Of a DNA stretch of 62,008 nt, positions 43,690 to 52,455 are shown piece by piece (positions within the stretch are counted from its first letter, which is position 1; each line of letters starts with the position of its first letter). This DNA comes from Microcoleus asticus IPMA8. Its GTDB lineage: Bacteria; Cyanobacteriota; Cyanobacteriia; Cyanobacteriales; Microcoleaceae. Made by a program: the position numbers and the translations under genes. The DNA lies in assembly GCF_013179805.1 (NCBI RefSeq), contig NZ_SRRZ01000027.1, forward strand, positions 1-62,008. Reading direction: 5' to 3'. The notes under the pieces are model-generated. The model saw only the letters and a list, made by a program, of their open reading frames with translations. It ran no database searches and was not told the origin of the DNA.

Positions 43690-46600
43690 CTATTCAGTCC
43701 GTCTAATCAGATTAACGATCGCCCCAATTAGTTCATCCGGTTCAACGGGCTTGGCAATATGCCTTTGGAACCCAGCAGCAAGCGCTTGCTGCTGATTAAC
43801 ATCCCCCGCATAGGCAGTTAAGGCGATCGCGGGAATTTGCCCACCTTGCTCTGGTGGTAAAGCTCTCACTTGGCGCAGCAACATATAGCCATCCATATCT
43901 GGCATCCCAATATCGCTCAGCAGCACGTCTGGCTTAAATTCCATTAACGCCGCCAAAGCTTCGCCTGCTGAGTTGGCCCAGATGACGCTTGCCTGAGCCT
44001 GCTGCAACAGAAAAACCAGAAACTCCCGTGTATCGGTATCATCATCGACCACTAAAACTTGAACGCCTTTCAAATTGAGGGATGCCTCAGAGCATTGCTC
44101 CCGATCGTTGACGCCTGGCTCAATTGGCATCAGCGGCAGTCTGACGGTAAATGTGGCTCCTAGATCTTCACCAGGGCTGTCTGCCTGAACCGTTCCGCCA
44201 TGTAGCTCAACTAGGTAACGAACGATCGCCAATCCTAATCCCAATCCCCCAAACTTCCGCGTCGTGGCACTATCGGCTTGGCGGAAGTAGTCAAAAACGT
44301 GTGGCTGAAACTCTTGAGGAATGCCCTTGCCGTTGTCGCTGATGGTGATTTGAGCTTGATTGCCCACTTGCTCTAATCGCACCTCAACCCGACCGCCTGC
44401 GGGGGTAAATTTAACAGCATTGGAAAGCAGATTCCACACCACTTGCTGCAAGCGGGTTGGATCGCCTGACACAGCACCCACGTTGGAATCCAGGCTGACC
44501 TCTACCGCAATAGATTTGGCCCCGGCCGCCAGCCGCACTGTTTCGAGCGCCGTTGTTATAGTCGATGCCAAATTGATCGAAGTGGGATTCAGGCTGAGCT
44601 TCCCTTGCAAAATCCGGGAGACATCGAGCAAGTCTTCAATCAATTCCGATTGCAACTTGGCGTTCCGTTCAATCGTGGCGAGGGCTTGTGCCGTCTTCGC
44701 TTCGTCGAACTTGCGAACTTGTAGGAGCTTTGACCACCCCAAAATGGGATTGAGGGGCGATCGCAGCTCGTGGGACAGTACAGCCAGAAACTCGTCTTTG
44801 ATACGGTTGGCTTGGAGCAACTGCTCTGCTTGCTGCTGTAAAGAAGTTGTCAGGTTGACCCGTTCCAGAGCGATCGCTACCTGATCGCAGGTTACTTGCA
44901 GCAGATCAATTTCTTCTGAAGTAAAGCAAGTCCGGGTCAGACTGCCGAACGAGAGCGTCCCCAATAACCGTCCCCGAGCAATCAGCGGTTGAGCGGCATA
45001 AGCGGTAATACCCATTGAGCGGATAATTTGAGCATGAGGATTAGTGGCAAGTTGCTCTCGATCGACAACAATTTGCCGCCGATCGCGGGCAACCAGTCCA
45101 CAGATGTGTTGACCGAAGTCGATCCATTCCATCATTGCTGCCACTTCCTCAGAAATCCCGCTAAAGTTGCTCAGATGCAGCTTTTGCCGATTGTCTTTCT
45201 CCTCAACTAAGAAGTTGTAGTAACAATGCAGGTCTAGCTGGGCTGAGAGCTTGCTAAACAAGGTGTTCATCAGCGCTAAGGGTTGTTCGGTGGCAAGCAA
45301 ATCACTGGTCATTTCATACAGCAGGTGTAGCCGTTGGTTTGCCTGTCGCTGCGCGGTCTTGTCCTGCAAGATATTAACAAATCCTTGCGTGTTGCCCGTT
45401 TCATCCTGTAACGGCATCATTAAACCGCTCGCCCAAAAGCGGCTGCCGTCTTTCCGCAAATGCCAGCGTTCGTTCTCTACTTGTCCCTGGGTCAGAGCAA
45501 TTTCCCTCTCCTTCTCTGCTCGTCCCTGTTCCTTGTCTTCGGGCGTGAACATGATGCTACCGTGGCAGCCGATCGCCTCTGCGTCTGTGTAGCCCAAAAG
45601 CCTTTGGGCGCCCGAATTCCAAGTAGCAATCGTGCCATTGAGATCGAGAGTGAATATGGCGTAATCTTTTGCACTCTCAATCATCAGACGGAGGCGGGAT
45701 TCACTCTGGCGCAATGCGACTTCTGCTTGGAAGCGATCGGTGATGTCAATACAGGAACCGATGTAGCCCAGGAAATCGCCTTCTAATGTAAACCGGGGGA
45801 CTCCTGTGTCTAGAAACCAACGGTGGACTCCATCAAAGCGTCTGAGGCGATACTCCATCTGAAACTGTTGCCGAGCATCAAACGCAGTGACATAAGTATC
45901 TAAGCAATGTTGGCAATCATCGGGATGGACTCCTTCTAACCAACCATTACCCATTTCTTGCTGCATCGTCCGTCCAGTAAAGTCTAGCCACGGCTGATTA
46001 AAGTAATTACAGAGTTTATCAGTTCCAGACATCCAGATCAGAACAGGAGCGGTATCTGCCATTTGCCGAAAGCGAACTTCAGTCTCGCGCAGTTCAACTT
46101 CTGCTTGTTTGCGATCGGTAATGTCAATGATAAATTCCACGCCCTCTGCTTCATTGAACTGCGTCGCAGCGAACAATGCCCACCAGCGCGAGCCGTCTTT
46201 GCGGATGTATTCCTTTTCATAAGGAGTCGTGCGCCCGGTTGCTTCAAACTCCTCGACTGCTATCAGGGAATGGGGCATCCACTCCGGCGGTGTCATTGTG
46301 TCCCAGCGCACCAATCCTTGCTCAGTATCCTCACGGCTGTAGCCGCTCATGCGGAGGAAAGCATCGTTGGTTTCGGTGATAGTACCGTCGGTTTGGAAGA
46401 AAATGACCCCGACCGTTTCGATCGCGATCGCCCGACGCAGACGCGCTTCGGATTCGCGCAAGGCAAGGCTCGATCGATCGCGATCGAATACGATGGTGCC
46501 GACTTGGGTGGCGAAGTCGGACAGTCGGTACTCCAAATCAGTCGGCATCCGCGCCTCGTCGAAGCACAGCATCAGAGAACCAAGGGGCACGTTGTCTGTG

Positions 46601-48693
46601 CCTTTTATGGGGGCAGAATGACACGCCAGCACGCCGTGAGCCACGCATAAGTCTCGCCATCCTTGCGACCAGCGATCGTCGTTGGCGATGTCGGCACAGG
46701 TGACAGGTGTGCCGGAATACACTGCCTCGCCGCACGTACCGATGGCAAGCTCATTAATCGGGGCATCCTTGAGTCCTTGAGCGAATGACGGCTCAAAACC
46801 AGGGGTGATGGAGTAGGGAAACGTCAGTCGCTCGGCATCGGCTACCAGGATGCAGGCTCGCGTGCGCGGATTTAGCTTGGACACGGAGGCACACAGGGAT
46901 GAGAGACATTCGTCCAGCGGGCGTCCTGAGGCGGTCAATTCCAGCAGTCTCTTCTGCTCGACCAGCACGAGTTCCGCCTGCTTGCGATCGGTAATGTCAG
47001 TTGCAAAAATGGTCAGCCCATCGGCCGAGGGGTAAACCCGGTACTCAAACCAGCGATTCCAGGGCAGATAAAGATACTCAAACTGGATGGGCGTTTGTTC
47101 GCTCATCGCCCGATGGAATTGAAGGTAAACATCGGTGTCAACGGTATTGGGAAACAAGTCCCAATGGTTATAACCGAGCAGTTCTTCTCGCTGCTTAAAA
47201 ACAATTTCGCACAAGCGATCGTTGACGTAGGTGTAGTGCCAGTTGCGATCGAGAGCAAAGAAACCATCACTGATGCTAGAGAGAATGCTTTCAACCTGCT
47301 GGTGAGCTGTTTCTGCTTCTGGCTGCAGCACCTGTTCCTGCTGCATTGCTTCCCGTCGCAGTTGCGCCAGCTCGACATTTGTTTCCACTCGTGCTAACAA
47401 TTCACGGTCAGAAAACGGCTTAGTCAAGTAGTCGTCGGCTCCAGCTTCAAGGCCCCAGAAATCGAGTAGCGCGTTCACCAGCTTCAGCAACCGTTGCCCG
47501 TTGCGCTGCACTACCTCCATCCGTTCTCGATGCGCAGCCGGTAGCGGCACGTTTCGATCGGTGAGAGCCTCCTCAGTTGAACCCAATATCAGGGTGAGGG
47601 GAGTCCGAAATTCATCGCTGACGTTACTGAAGAAAACCGTTTTGGCCCGATCGATCTCTGCCAGTGCTTCAAGTCGTTTCCGCTCTTGTTCATAAGTGCG
47701 GGCATTGGAGATGGCTGTTGTCACCTGCCCTGCGATCGAGTCAAAAAAGCCTTTGTAATCATCATCAAACACTCTGAATGGACTCACTCCGGCAATCAAG
47801 AACCCGAACGTTTCTCCCGATCGGGCCAGTGGTAGAATGACCGCTTGATGGGGAGATTGGGACCATTCGCCGCCCGGTAAAAGTCCAAATCGCGCCTCTA
47901 AATCCTCAACAATCTTGCTTTCACCGGTCTCCACGACTTGCGTCAGTTGCCACCCCTGGGACGTTTCAGCGGTTGTCAGATAGATCGCCTCTGGGCTGGC
48001 GGTGGTTCCGGCGGCTAACCTTGTTGTGCTTGCAAGTCGTGCTTGAGTGCGATCGGCATCGAGGAGATACAGCAGCGCAAACGGGATGTCACAGGCGTTA
48101 GAGGTCAATGCCGTGGCGGAAACAAGGCAGGCGGCTTCTACCGTCTTGGCCGTGATTGTTTCTGTGCCTAATTCACGCAGCGTCCTCAAGCGGCGATCGT
48201 TCAACACCCTCTCAGTTTCTTCGCTGACAGCGCCAAACACACCGCCTGGTGTGCCATCATCGCCGGGAACAGGACTGTAGGAGAAGGTGAAGTAGGTCTC
48301 CTCTGGATACCCGTTTCGCTCCACAATCAGCAAAGCTTCTTTATTCCATGACGATTTGCCTTCATTTAAGACGGCTTCAGCTTGAGATCCAACGACCTCC
48401 CAAACGTCTCCCCAGAGATTAAACGCAGATTCACCTAATGCCGCAGGATGACGCTTACCCAGGATAGGGATGTAAGCGTCGTTGTAGAGGTTAATCATTT
48501 GGTGTCCCCACCAGATGAACATGGGGTAGCGGGAACCCAAGACAATCCCCATTGCGGTTTTTAAGCTCTGGGACCATTTCTCGACAGCGCCCAGGGGGGA
48601 AAGCGACCAATCGTGCGATCGGATCAGCGCCCCCATCTCGCCACCACCCGCAAAAAGCTCTTGAGGAATTTCCTCCGATCGATTGACCCTCAT
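43690..48693 (-). CDS. giant multi-PAS/GAF hybrid histidine kinase with a collapsed internal kinase unit
   Basis: 1667 residues, soluble. Order: PAS-like (1-170), GAF (about 185-340), a HisKA remnant (about 345-412), the last third of a receiver domain (from 414, GLEAGADDYLTKPFS), PAS (about 460-580), GAF (about 590-740), three PAS (about 755-1140), GAF (about 1150-1300), HisKA (AVLSHELRSPLNPILGW), HATPase (LLSNAVKFTP, DNGKGIP, FGGLGLGLAI) and a terminal receiver (phosphoacceptor in LLSDIGMPDMDG, Lys in HIAKPV). The C-terminal kinase-receiver is complete. In the internal unit the phosphoacceptor His is Asp (NVSDEFRTPLT, residue 360), and the ATPase domain and most of the receiver are missing in frame. 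The start ATG has AGGA upstream. Stimulus unknown. Confidence 0.9.
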   Translation of the reverse strand: MRVNRSEEIPQELFAGGGEMGALIRSHDWSLSPLGAVEKWSQSLKTAMGIVLGSRYPMFIWWGHQMINLYNDAYIPILGKRHPAALGESAFNLWGDVWEVVGSQAEAVLNEGKSSWNKEALLIVERNGYPEETYFTFSYSPVPGDDGTPGGVFGAVSEETERVLNDRRLRTLRELGTETITAKTVEAACLVSATALTSNACDIPFALLYLLDADRTQARLASTTRLAAGTTASPEAIYLTTAETSQGWQLTQVVETGESKIVEDLEARFGLLPGGEWSQSPHQAVILPLARSGETFGFLIAGVSPFRVFDDDYKGFFDSIAGQVTTAISNARTYEQERKRLEALAEIDRAKTVFFSNVSDEFRTPLTLILGSTEEALTDRNVPLPAAHRERMEVVQRNGQRLLKLVNALLDFWGLEAGADDYLTKPFSDRELLARVETNVELAQLRREAMQQEQVLQPEAETAHQQVESILSSISDGFFALDRNWHYTYVNDRLCEIVFKQREELLGYNHWDLFPNTVDTDVYLQFHRAMSEQTPIQFEYLYLPWNRWFEYRVYPSADGLTIFATDITDRKQAELVLVEQKRLLELTASGRPLDECLSSLCASVSKLNPRTRACILVADAERLTFPYSITPGFEPSFAQGLKDAPINELAIGTCGEAVYSGTPVTCADIANDDRWSQGWRDLCVAHGVLACHSAPIKGTDNVPLGSLMLCFDEARMPTDLEYRLSDFATQVGTIVFDRDRSSLALRESEARLRRAIAIETVGVIFFQTDGTITETNDAFLRMSGYSREDTEQGLVRWDTMTPPEWMPHSLIAVEEFEATGRTTPYEKEYIRKDGSRWWALFAATQFNEAEGVEFIIDITDRKQAEVELRETEVRFRQMADTAPVLIWMSGTDKLCNYFNQPWLDFTGRTMQQEMGNGWLEGVHPDDCQHCLDTYVTAFDARQQFQMEYRLRRFDGVHRWFLDTGVPRFTLEGDFLGYIGSCIDITDRFQAEVALRQSESRLRLMIESAKDYAIFTLDLNGTIATWNSGAQRLLGYTDAEAIGCHGSIMFTPEDKEQGRAEKEREIALTQGQVENERWHLRKDGSRFWASGLMMPLQDETGNTQGFVNILQDKTAQRQANQRLHLLYEMTSDLLATEQPLALMNTLFSKLSAQLDLHCYYNFLVEEKDNRQKLHLSNFSGISEEVAAMMEWIDFGQHICGLVARDRRQIVVDREQLATNPHAQIIRSMGITAYAAQPLIARGRLLGTLSFGSLTRTCFTSEEIDLLQVTCDQVAIALERVNLTTSLQQQAEQLLQANRIKDEFLAVLSHELRSPLNPILGWSKLLQVRKFDEAKTAQALATIERNAKLQSELIEDLLDVSRILQGKLSLNPTSINLASTITTALETVRLAAGAKSIAVEVSLDSNVGAVSGDPTRLQQVVWNLLSNAVKFTPAGGRVEVRLEQVGNQAQITISDNGKGIPQEFQPHVFDYFRQADSATTRKFGGLGLGLAIVRYLVELHGGTVQADSPGEDLGATFTVRLPLMPIEPGVNDREQCSEASLNLKGVQVLVVDDDTDTREFLVFLLQQAQASVIWANSAGEALAALMEFKPDVLLSDIGMPDMDGYMLLRQVRALPPEQGGQIPAIALTAYAGDVNQQQALAAGFQRHIAKPVEPDELIGAIVNLIRRTE

Positions 48694-48786
48694 TTTTTTT
48701 TATTCCTGTCTAAAAATATTTGGTTTGCAGTGCCTCAGCTTCAAAAGATCCAGACAAACCCGGAAAAACTAGGCTGTCTAAGTTTC

Positions 48787-49053
48787 TTAAGCATTCTTCG
48801 CTAATGCTTGCGCTTCCCTTCGACTGCGCTCAGGGTTTGCTAGGAAATCCCAGTTAGAGAGTGAATAGTAAGTATGTCTATTTGTTACCACCATAGCCGA
48901 ATGCTTGATTTTATTATTCACTTGATTCCACAGGTTCCAAACGTGCTGTGTTGAGTTCACCTCAACAAAGGCGGTTAAGGAGCCTGCTATTTTTCCAGAC
49001 AATCTCATACCTCGACGAGCAATCACCAAACCCGCTGCTTCATCACTTGCCAA
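48787..49053 (-). CDS. small hypothetical protein, repeat-derived C-terminus
   Basis: 88 residues from a TTG start. The body (GKIAGSLTAFVEVNSTQHVWN...NRHTYYSLSNWDFL) is protein-like but not recognised. The last 18 residues (ANPERSRREAQALAKNA) are encoded by the dispersed palindrome CCCTTCGACTGCGCTCAGGG and its flank, so the original 3' end seems to have been replaced by repeat insertion. It may be a gene fragment. Confidence 0.4.
   Translation of the reverse strand: MASDEAAGLVIARRGMRLSGKIAGSLTAFVEVNSTQHVWNLWNQVNNKIKHSAMVVTNRHTYYSLSNWDFLANPERSRREAQALAKNA
48816..48835. repeat. dispersed palindrome CCCTTCGACTGCGCTCAGGG
   Basis: A near-palindromic 20-mer, inside the 3' end of the small hypothetical gene. 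A diverged copy lies near 29873. Confidence 0.6.
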
Positions 49054-49521
49054 GCCCTACGCTTTAAGGTATTTAACCAAACCAATAATACTATTCTAAG
49101 CCGGATTTACTGTGAGCATTTAAATCTTAGGATGATCGAGAATAGAGTTTAACAATTTTAAAAACAGATAATAAACCAAAATAGCAAGCATCGGAGGATA
49201 TTTTGTGCCTCGTTTTTTTAGTTGTTATTTCTTGAGTTGCAAATTAAACTGATCATAAAAAATTAGGTGTTTGTCAGTAGTAGCTAATAGTGATAATCGT
49301 TAATATGGCGGGCGAACCTCCTATTTTTGACTACATCCTTGGCAAATTTAGAATTTAAAGATGCAGTAACTAGGAATCTTAAATTATTGCCATCACTTGA
49401 CATAATTGATAGCCGAATGACTCCTTTTTACAGTACAATACAAATGCTTGATTTGGGCTAACTGACACTTTTAATAGGATCGCATCTTGAAACTGCTATT
49501 TTTTGCTGATATTTGTATAAT

Positions 49522-50007
49522 TTACCTTGTTATGGGTATGAAATCGTAATTTTTGCCAAATGGTTGGGCGATAGTTCCAAGAACACGATCGAGGGAACAC
49601 GCAACTGCAACCTTTTTACTACTAAGCAAACTTTTGACCGCATAAAATTTCCGAGCCTTTTTCAGTTGACTTTCGGCTTTGTTCAGCTAATATGTACAAG
49701 ATTTGGGTTTGCCTTCTAAGGTTTTGATGTGTAAAATCCGACCTGACGCGCCACTGTCAACAGCGTCCTTAGCTGCTGATATAACCCTATTGGCGTTTCT
49801 AGCGCTAATCCTGTAATTGTCTTGCAGATGTGTCCGCCATTTATATTTATTAAACTCATCACCTGACAGCAGAAAGTTGCTCGTTTCACATACTGACTTG
49901 TCGAATATTGGGGTGTAACTTGCCAAAAATATTTCTAGCTGAGTTTTGCCAAGTGCCTTTAACTCATCTATTGGTGTCGGAAGTGCTTTAGCGAAATAGG
50001 TTGGGAA
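49522..50007 (-). pseudogene. TnpB-like transposon protein remnant (IS200/IS605 type)
   Basis: Open in one frame from 50007 to 49522 except for TAG at 49687-49689. Translation: PTPIDELKALGKTQLEIF, then RISARNANRVISAAKDAVDS, HIKTLEGKPKSCTY, stop, and LNKAESQLKKARKFYAVKSL. This matches the N-terminal helical region and coiled coil before the RuvC domain of TnpB-like proteins, where an NxISxRxxN segment leads into HIxTLEGKxKS. The catalytic RuvC part and zinc ribbon are absent, so at most the first third survives. The TAG sits where a Gln codon (CAG) would be natural. Region 49054-49521 shows nothing else supportable. Confidence 0.6.
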
Positions 50008-50023
50008 TTATTGGAGATGTCTA
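50004..50023 (-). mobile_element. 20-bp sequence shared with the HEPN interruption point
   Basis: On the minus strand this reads TAGACATCTCCAATAATTCC, identical to 61920-61939 on the plus strand. It lies at the very start of the TnpB-like remnant. Both occurrences point inward toward element-like DNA, as expected for an element end. Confidence 0.55.
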
Positions 50024-50181
50024 ATAGAGGTTGAGGTGGAAACGTTTCTATCCACTCTAACCTTGATGTTCGCCCTGGGAGGCGACTTCATCCGTTGTAA
50101 AAAAACTTACACCTGTTAGGGACGTGTCCCTCTTGCGGTCCCGCATCCTTATTTTTACACCCGTGCCCGAGAAAAAAAAAG

Positions 50182-50217
50182 ACAAAAAAAGAGAGAGCTA
50201 CCTAAGTAACTCTCTCT
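50182..50217 (-). terminator. intrinsic terminator downstream of gatB
   Basis: On the minus strand AGAGAGAGTTAC and GTAGCTCTCTCT form a 12-bp stem (one G-U) with loop TTAG, followed by T7 and more T-rich sequence. The G-U pair exists only on the minus strand, which sets its orientation. It lies about 200 bases after the gatB stop. Confidence 0.85.
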
Positions 50218-50414
50218 GCCATCAGGGTGCATCTACATAACACAATATAACACAAGCGGGATGAGGGGTGAAACCCCTAAATGTAAAAATCAGGTAAAGA
50301 AATGTAGATTAAATTATAAAGTTATCATACAGCGCCAAAGGCGAGAGGGCGGCGGGATCGAGGAAAACCGATCGCGCGCCGCTGTATCCGCTACAAGACC
50401 CCCTTAAGGATCGC

Positions 50415-51917
50415 TTAGCCTGGGCCGTTAAGCTTCGCCACGAGCAGCTCATTGGTCAATTTGGGATCGGCGCGGCCGCCCGTTTCCTTCATCACCTTGC
50501 CGACAAAAAAGCCCAGCAGCTTAGTTTTGCCGGCTCGGTACTGTTCGAGCTCCTTGGGATTGGCCGCCAACACTGCATCGATCGCCCGATCGATCGCCCC
50601 TGTATCCGAAATTTGAATCAAACCCTTGCTCTCTACGAACTTCTGAGGAGAACCGCCGTTGGCCAGCAACTCCGGCAAAATATCTTTAGCGATTTTGCCG
50701 CTGATCGTGCCGGCATCAATTAGCGCCAGCAGTTCGGCTAAATCCTGCGGTTGGAAAGGAATTTCTGCGATCGCCAGTTTTTCATTTTTCAGATAAGCAG
50801 TAATATCGCCCATCACCCAATTAGCAGCTTGTTTAGCCACAGCACCGGCGGCGATCGATTTTTCAAAATACTCCGCCACGGCTTTGTCGTCAGTCAGCAC
50901 CCGCGCGTCGTAGGGAGAAAGAGCGAGCTCAGTTTCGTAGCGATGGCGCTTTTGGGCCGGCAATTCCGGCAGTTGAGCTTTCCAATCCTGCAATTGCTGG
51001 GTCGAAACTTCGATCGGAGGCAAATCCGGTTCCGGGAAATACCGGTAATCGCTGGCACCTTCCTTAATCCGCATACTGAAAGTACACTGCTTGTTTTCAT
51101 CCCAAAGCCGCGTTTCTTGGACGATGGTTTCGCCATTTTCCACAGCTTGAATTTGCCGCTCGATCTCGTAATCGATCGCCCGTTCGATCGCATTAAAAGA
51201 GTTCATATTTTTAATTTCCACCTTCGTGCCGAACTCTTTTCTGCCAACGGGGCGCACCGAAATATTCACGTCGCAGCGGAGCGAACCTTCTTGCATATTC
51301 CCGTCGCCAACACCGATGTAGCGCACGATCCGGCGCAATTCTTGACCGTATTCGGCAGCTTCCGCGCCCGAGCGCAAATCCGGTTCCGAAACAATTTCGA
51401 TTAGAGGCACACCGGCGCGGTTGTAATCCACCATTGAATAAGTTGAACCGCTCAGCCGATCGCTGCCGCCGTGAACCAATTTTCCGGCATCTTCCTCCAT
51501 GTGCAAGCGAGTGATCCCGATTTTTTTTCTAGTAGAATTTCCCGTCTCGTCCACCAGTTCAATTTCTAGCCAACCGTTAGTAGCGATCGGCAAATCGAAC
51601 TGAGAAATTTGATAATTTTTCGGCAAATCGGGATAGAAATATTGCTTGCGGTCAAACTTACTGTAAGGTGCGATTTCGCAGTTGAGAGCCAGCCCTGCTT
51701 TCACCGCATACTCCAGCACTTTTTGATTTAATACTGGCAACACTCCAGGCATTCCCATACAAATTGGGTCAATGTTAGTATTTGGGGCATTGCCAAATTC
51801 TGTAGAAGAACTGGAGAAAATTTTAGTATTCGTACTCAATTGACAATGAGTTTCGAGACCGATAATGGCTTCGTACTGAGTTTGGTTTTTTATCGAAGAG
51901 GGTGCAGCAGCAGTCAT
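50415..51917 (-). CDS. gatB: aspartyl/glutamyl-tRNA(Asn/Gln) amidotransferase subunit B
   Basis: Subunit of GatCAB, which converts Glu-tRNA(Gln) (and Asp-tRNA(Asn)) to the amide form. 500 residues, normal length. Motifs: the N-terminal YEAIIGLETHCQLSTNTKIFS, CMGMPGVLPVLN, FDRKQYFYPDLPKNYQISQ, the phosphorylation/active region HMEEDAGKLVHG, and DYNRAGVPLIEIVSEPDLRS. The C-terminal tRNA-binding YqeY-like domain ends in LLGFFVGKVMKETGGRADP. gatA and gatC are not adjacent, as is usual in cyanobacteria. It ends in the terminator at 50182-50217. Confidence 0.96.
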   Translation of the reverse strand: MTAAAPSSIKNQTQYEAIIGLETHCQLSTNTKIFSSSSTEFGNAPNTNIDPICMGMPGVLPVLNQKVLEYAVKAGLALNCEIAPYSKFDRKQYFYPDLPKNYQISQFDLPIATNGWLEIELVDETGNSTRKKIGITRLHMEEDAGKLVHGGSDRLSGSTYSMVDYNRAGVPLIEIVSEPDLRSGAEAAEYGQELRRIVRYIGVGDGNMQEGSLRCDVNISVRPVGRKEFGTKVEIKNMNSFNAIERAIDYEIERQIQAVENGETIVQETRLWDENKQCTFSMRIKEGASDYRYFPEPDLPPIEVSTQQLQDWKAQLPELPAQKRHRYETELALSPYDARVLTDDKAVAEYFEKSIAAGAVAKQAANWVMGDITAYLKNEKLAIAEIPFQPQDLAELLALIDAGTISGKIAKDILPELLANGGSPQKFVESKGLIQISDTGAIDRAIDAVLAANPKELEQYRAGKTKLLGFFVGKVMKETGGRADPKLTNELLVAKLNGPG

Positions 51918-52008
51918 AAGCGACTTAAAAGACTGAATAACTTTAGATTTTATTTTAGCTTTTTATTTACCAAACCGATTGGAGATTATTTGTAGTTAGG
52001 GGCGGTTT

Positions 52009-52102
52009 CATTAGTCTCAACAAGCACGTCAAACCCGCAGTGCGGCAGGGGGGTGAAACCCCCTACCGCACTGTGGGAAAGCAGGTTAAGTTGAGACCAA
52101 TG
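52009..52102. mobile_element. 94-bp nested palindrome, MITE-like
   Basis: Outer arms CATTAGTCTCAAC (52009-52021) and GTTGAGACCAATG (52090-52102) match at 12 of 13 positions. Inner arms CAGTGCGG (52038-52045) and CCGCACTG (52066-52073) enclose AGGGGGGTGAAACCCCCT. It sits between divergent gatB and the six-PAS kinase. Size and terminal repeats suggest a miniature mobile element. No target duplication was verified. Confidence 0.6.
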
Positions 52103-52352
52103 GGAATCGGCACACATAACGCCCTCCTACAAATTCGCGATCGACCCACGCCCCGAGCCACGCCGATATCCGTTCGATCGTCTCCAAACAACAACCCTGT
52201 GCAAAAATATATTTAGCGCCAGCTCCCGCCCACACCCTTGCCTAGGAAAGTTTTAGATCGATCGACCACAATTGCCGATCTGCACGCCAGACCCTTTTAG
52301 TGGCAGTCTTTAATAGCACCGCCCGCCGACAACGATCGGCTTTGGGCACAAA

Positions 52353-52407
52353 TTAAAAATTAAAAATGTATAATTTGACATAACAATTATATATTTTTAA
52401 TTTTTAA
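52353..52407. repeat. 15-bp AT-rich perfect inverted repeat
   Basis: TTAAAAATTAAAAAT (52353-52367) and ATTTTTAATTTTTAA (52393-52407) end about 50 bases before the kinase ATG. It may include the promoter region. AT-rich arrays of this kind are also common short repeats. Confidence 0.55.
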
Positions 52408-52455
52408 ACTTTTATTTTGAATTGTAAAAGTAACACTTGCCTAAGTGTCAAAAAT

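Noticed and set aside
39011..49687. Possibility that TAG is recoded, since two otherwise good frames contain an in-frame TAG
   Set aside because: Other genes here, such as the cyclase at 4540-6357 and gatB-region genes, use TAG or TAA/TGA as ordinary stops, and both interrupted frames are accessory genes prone to decay.
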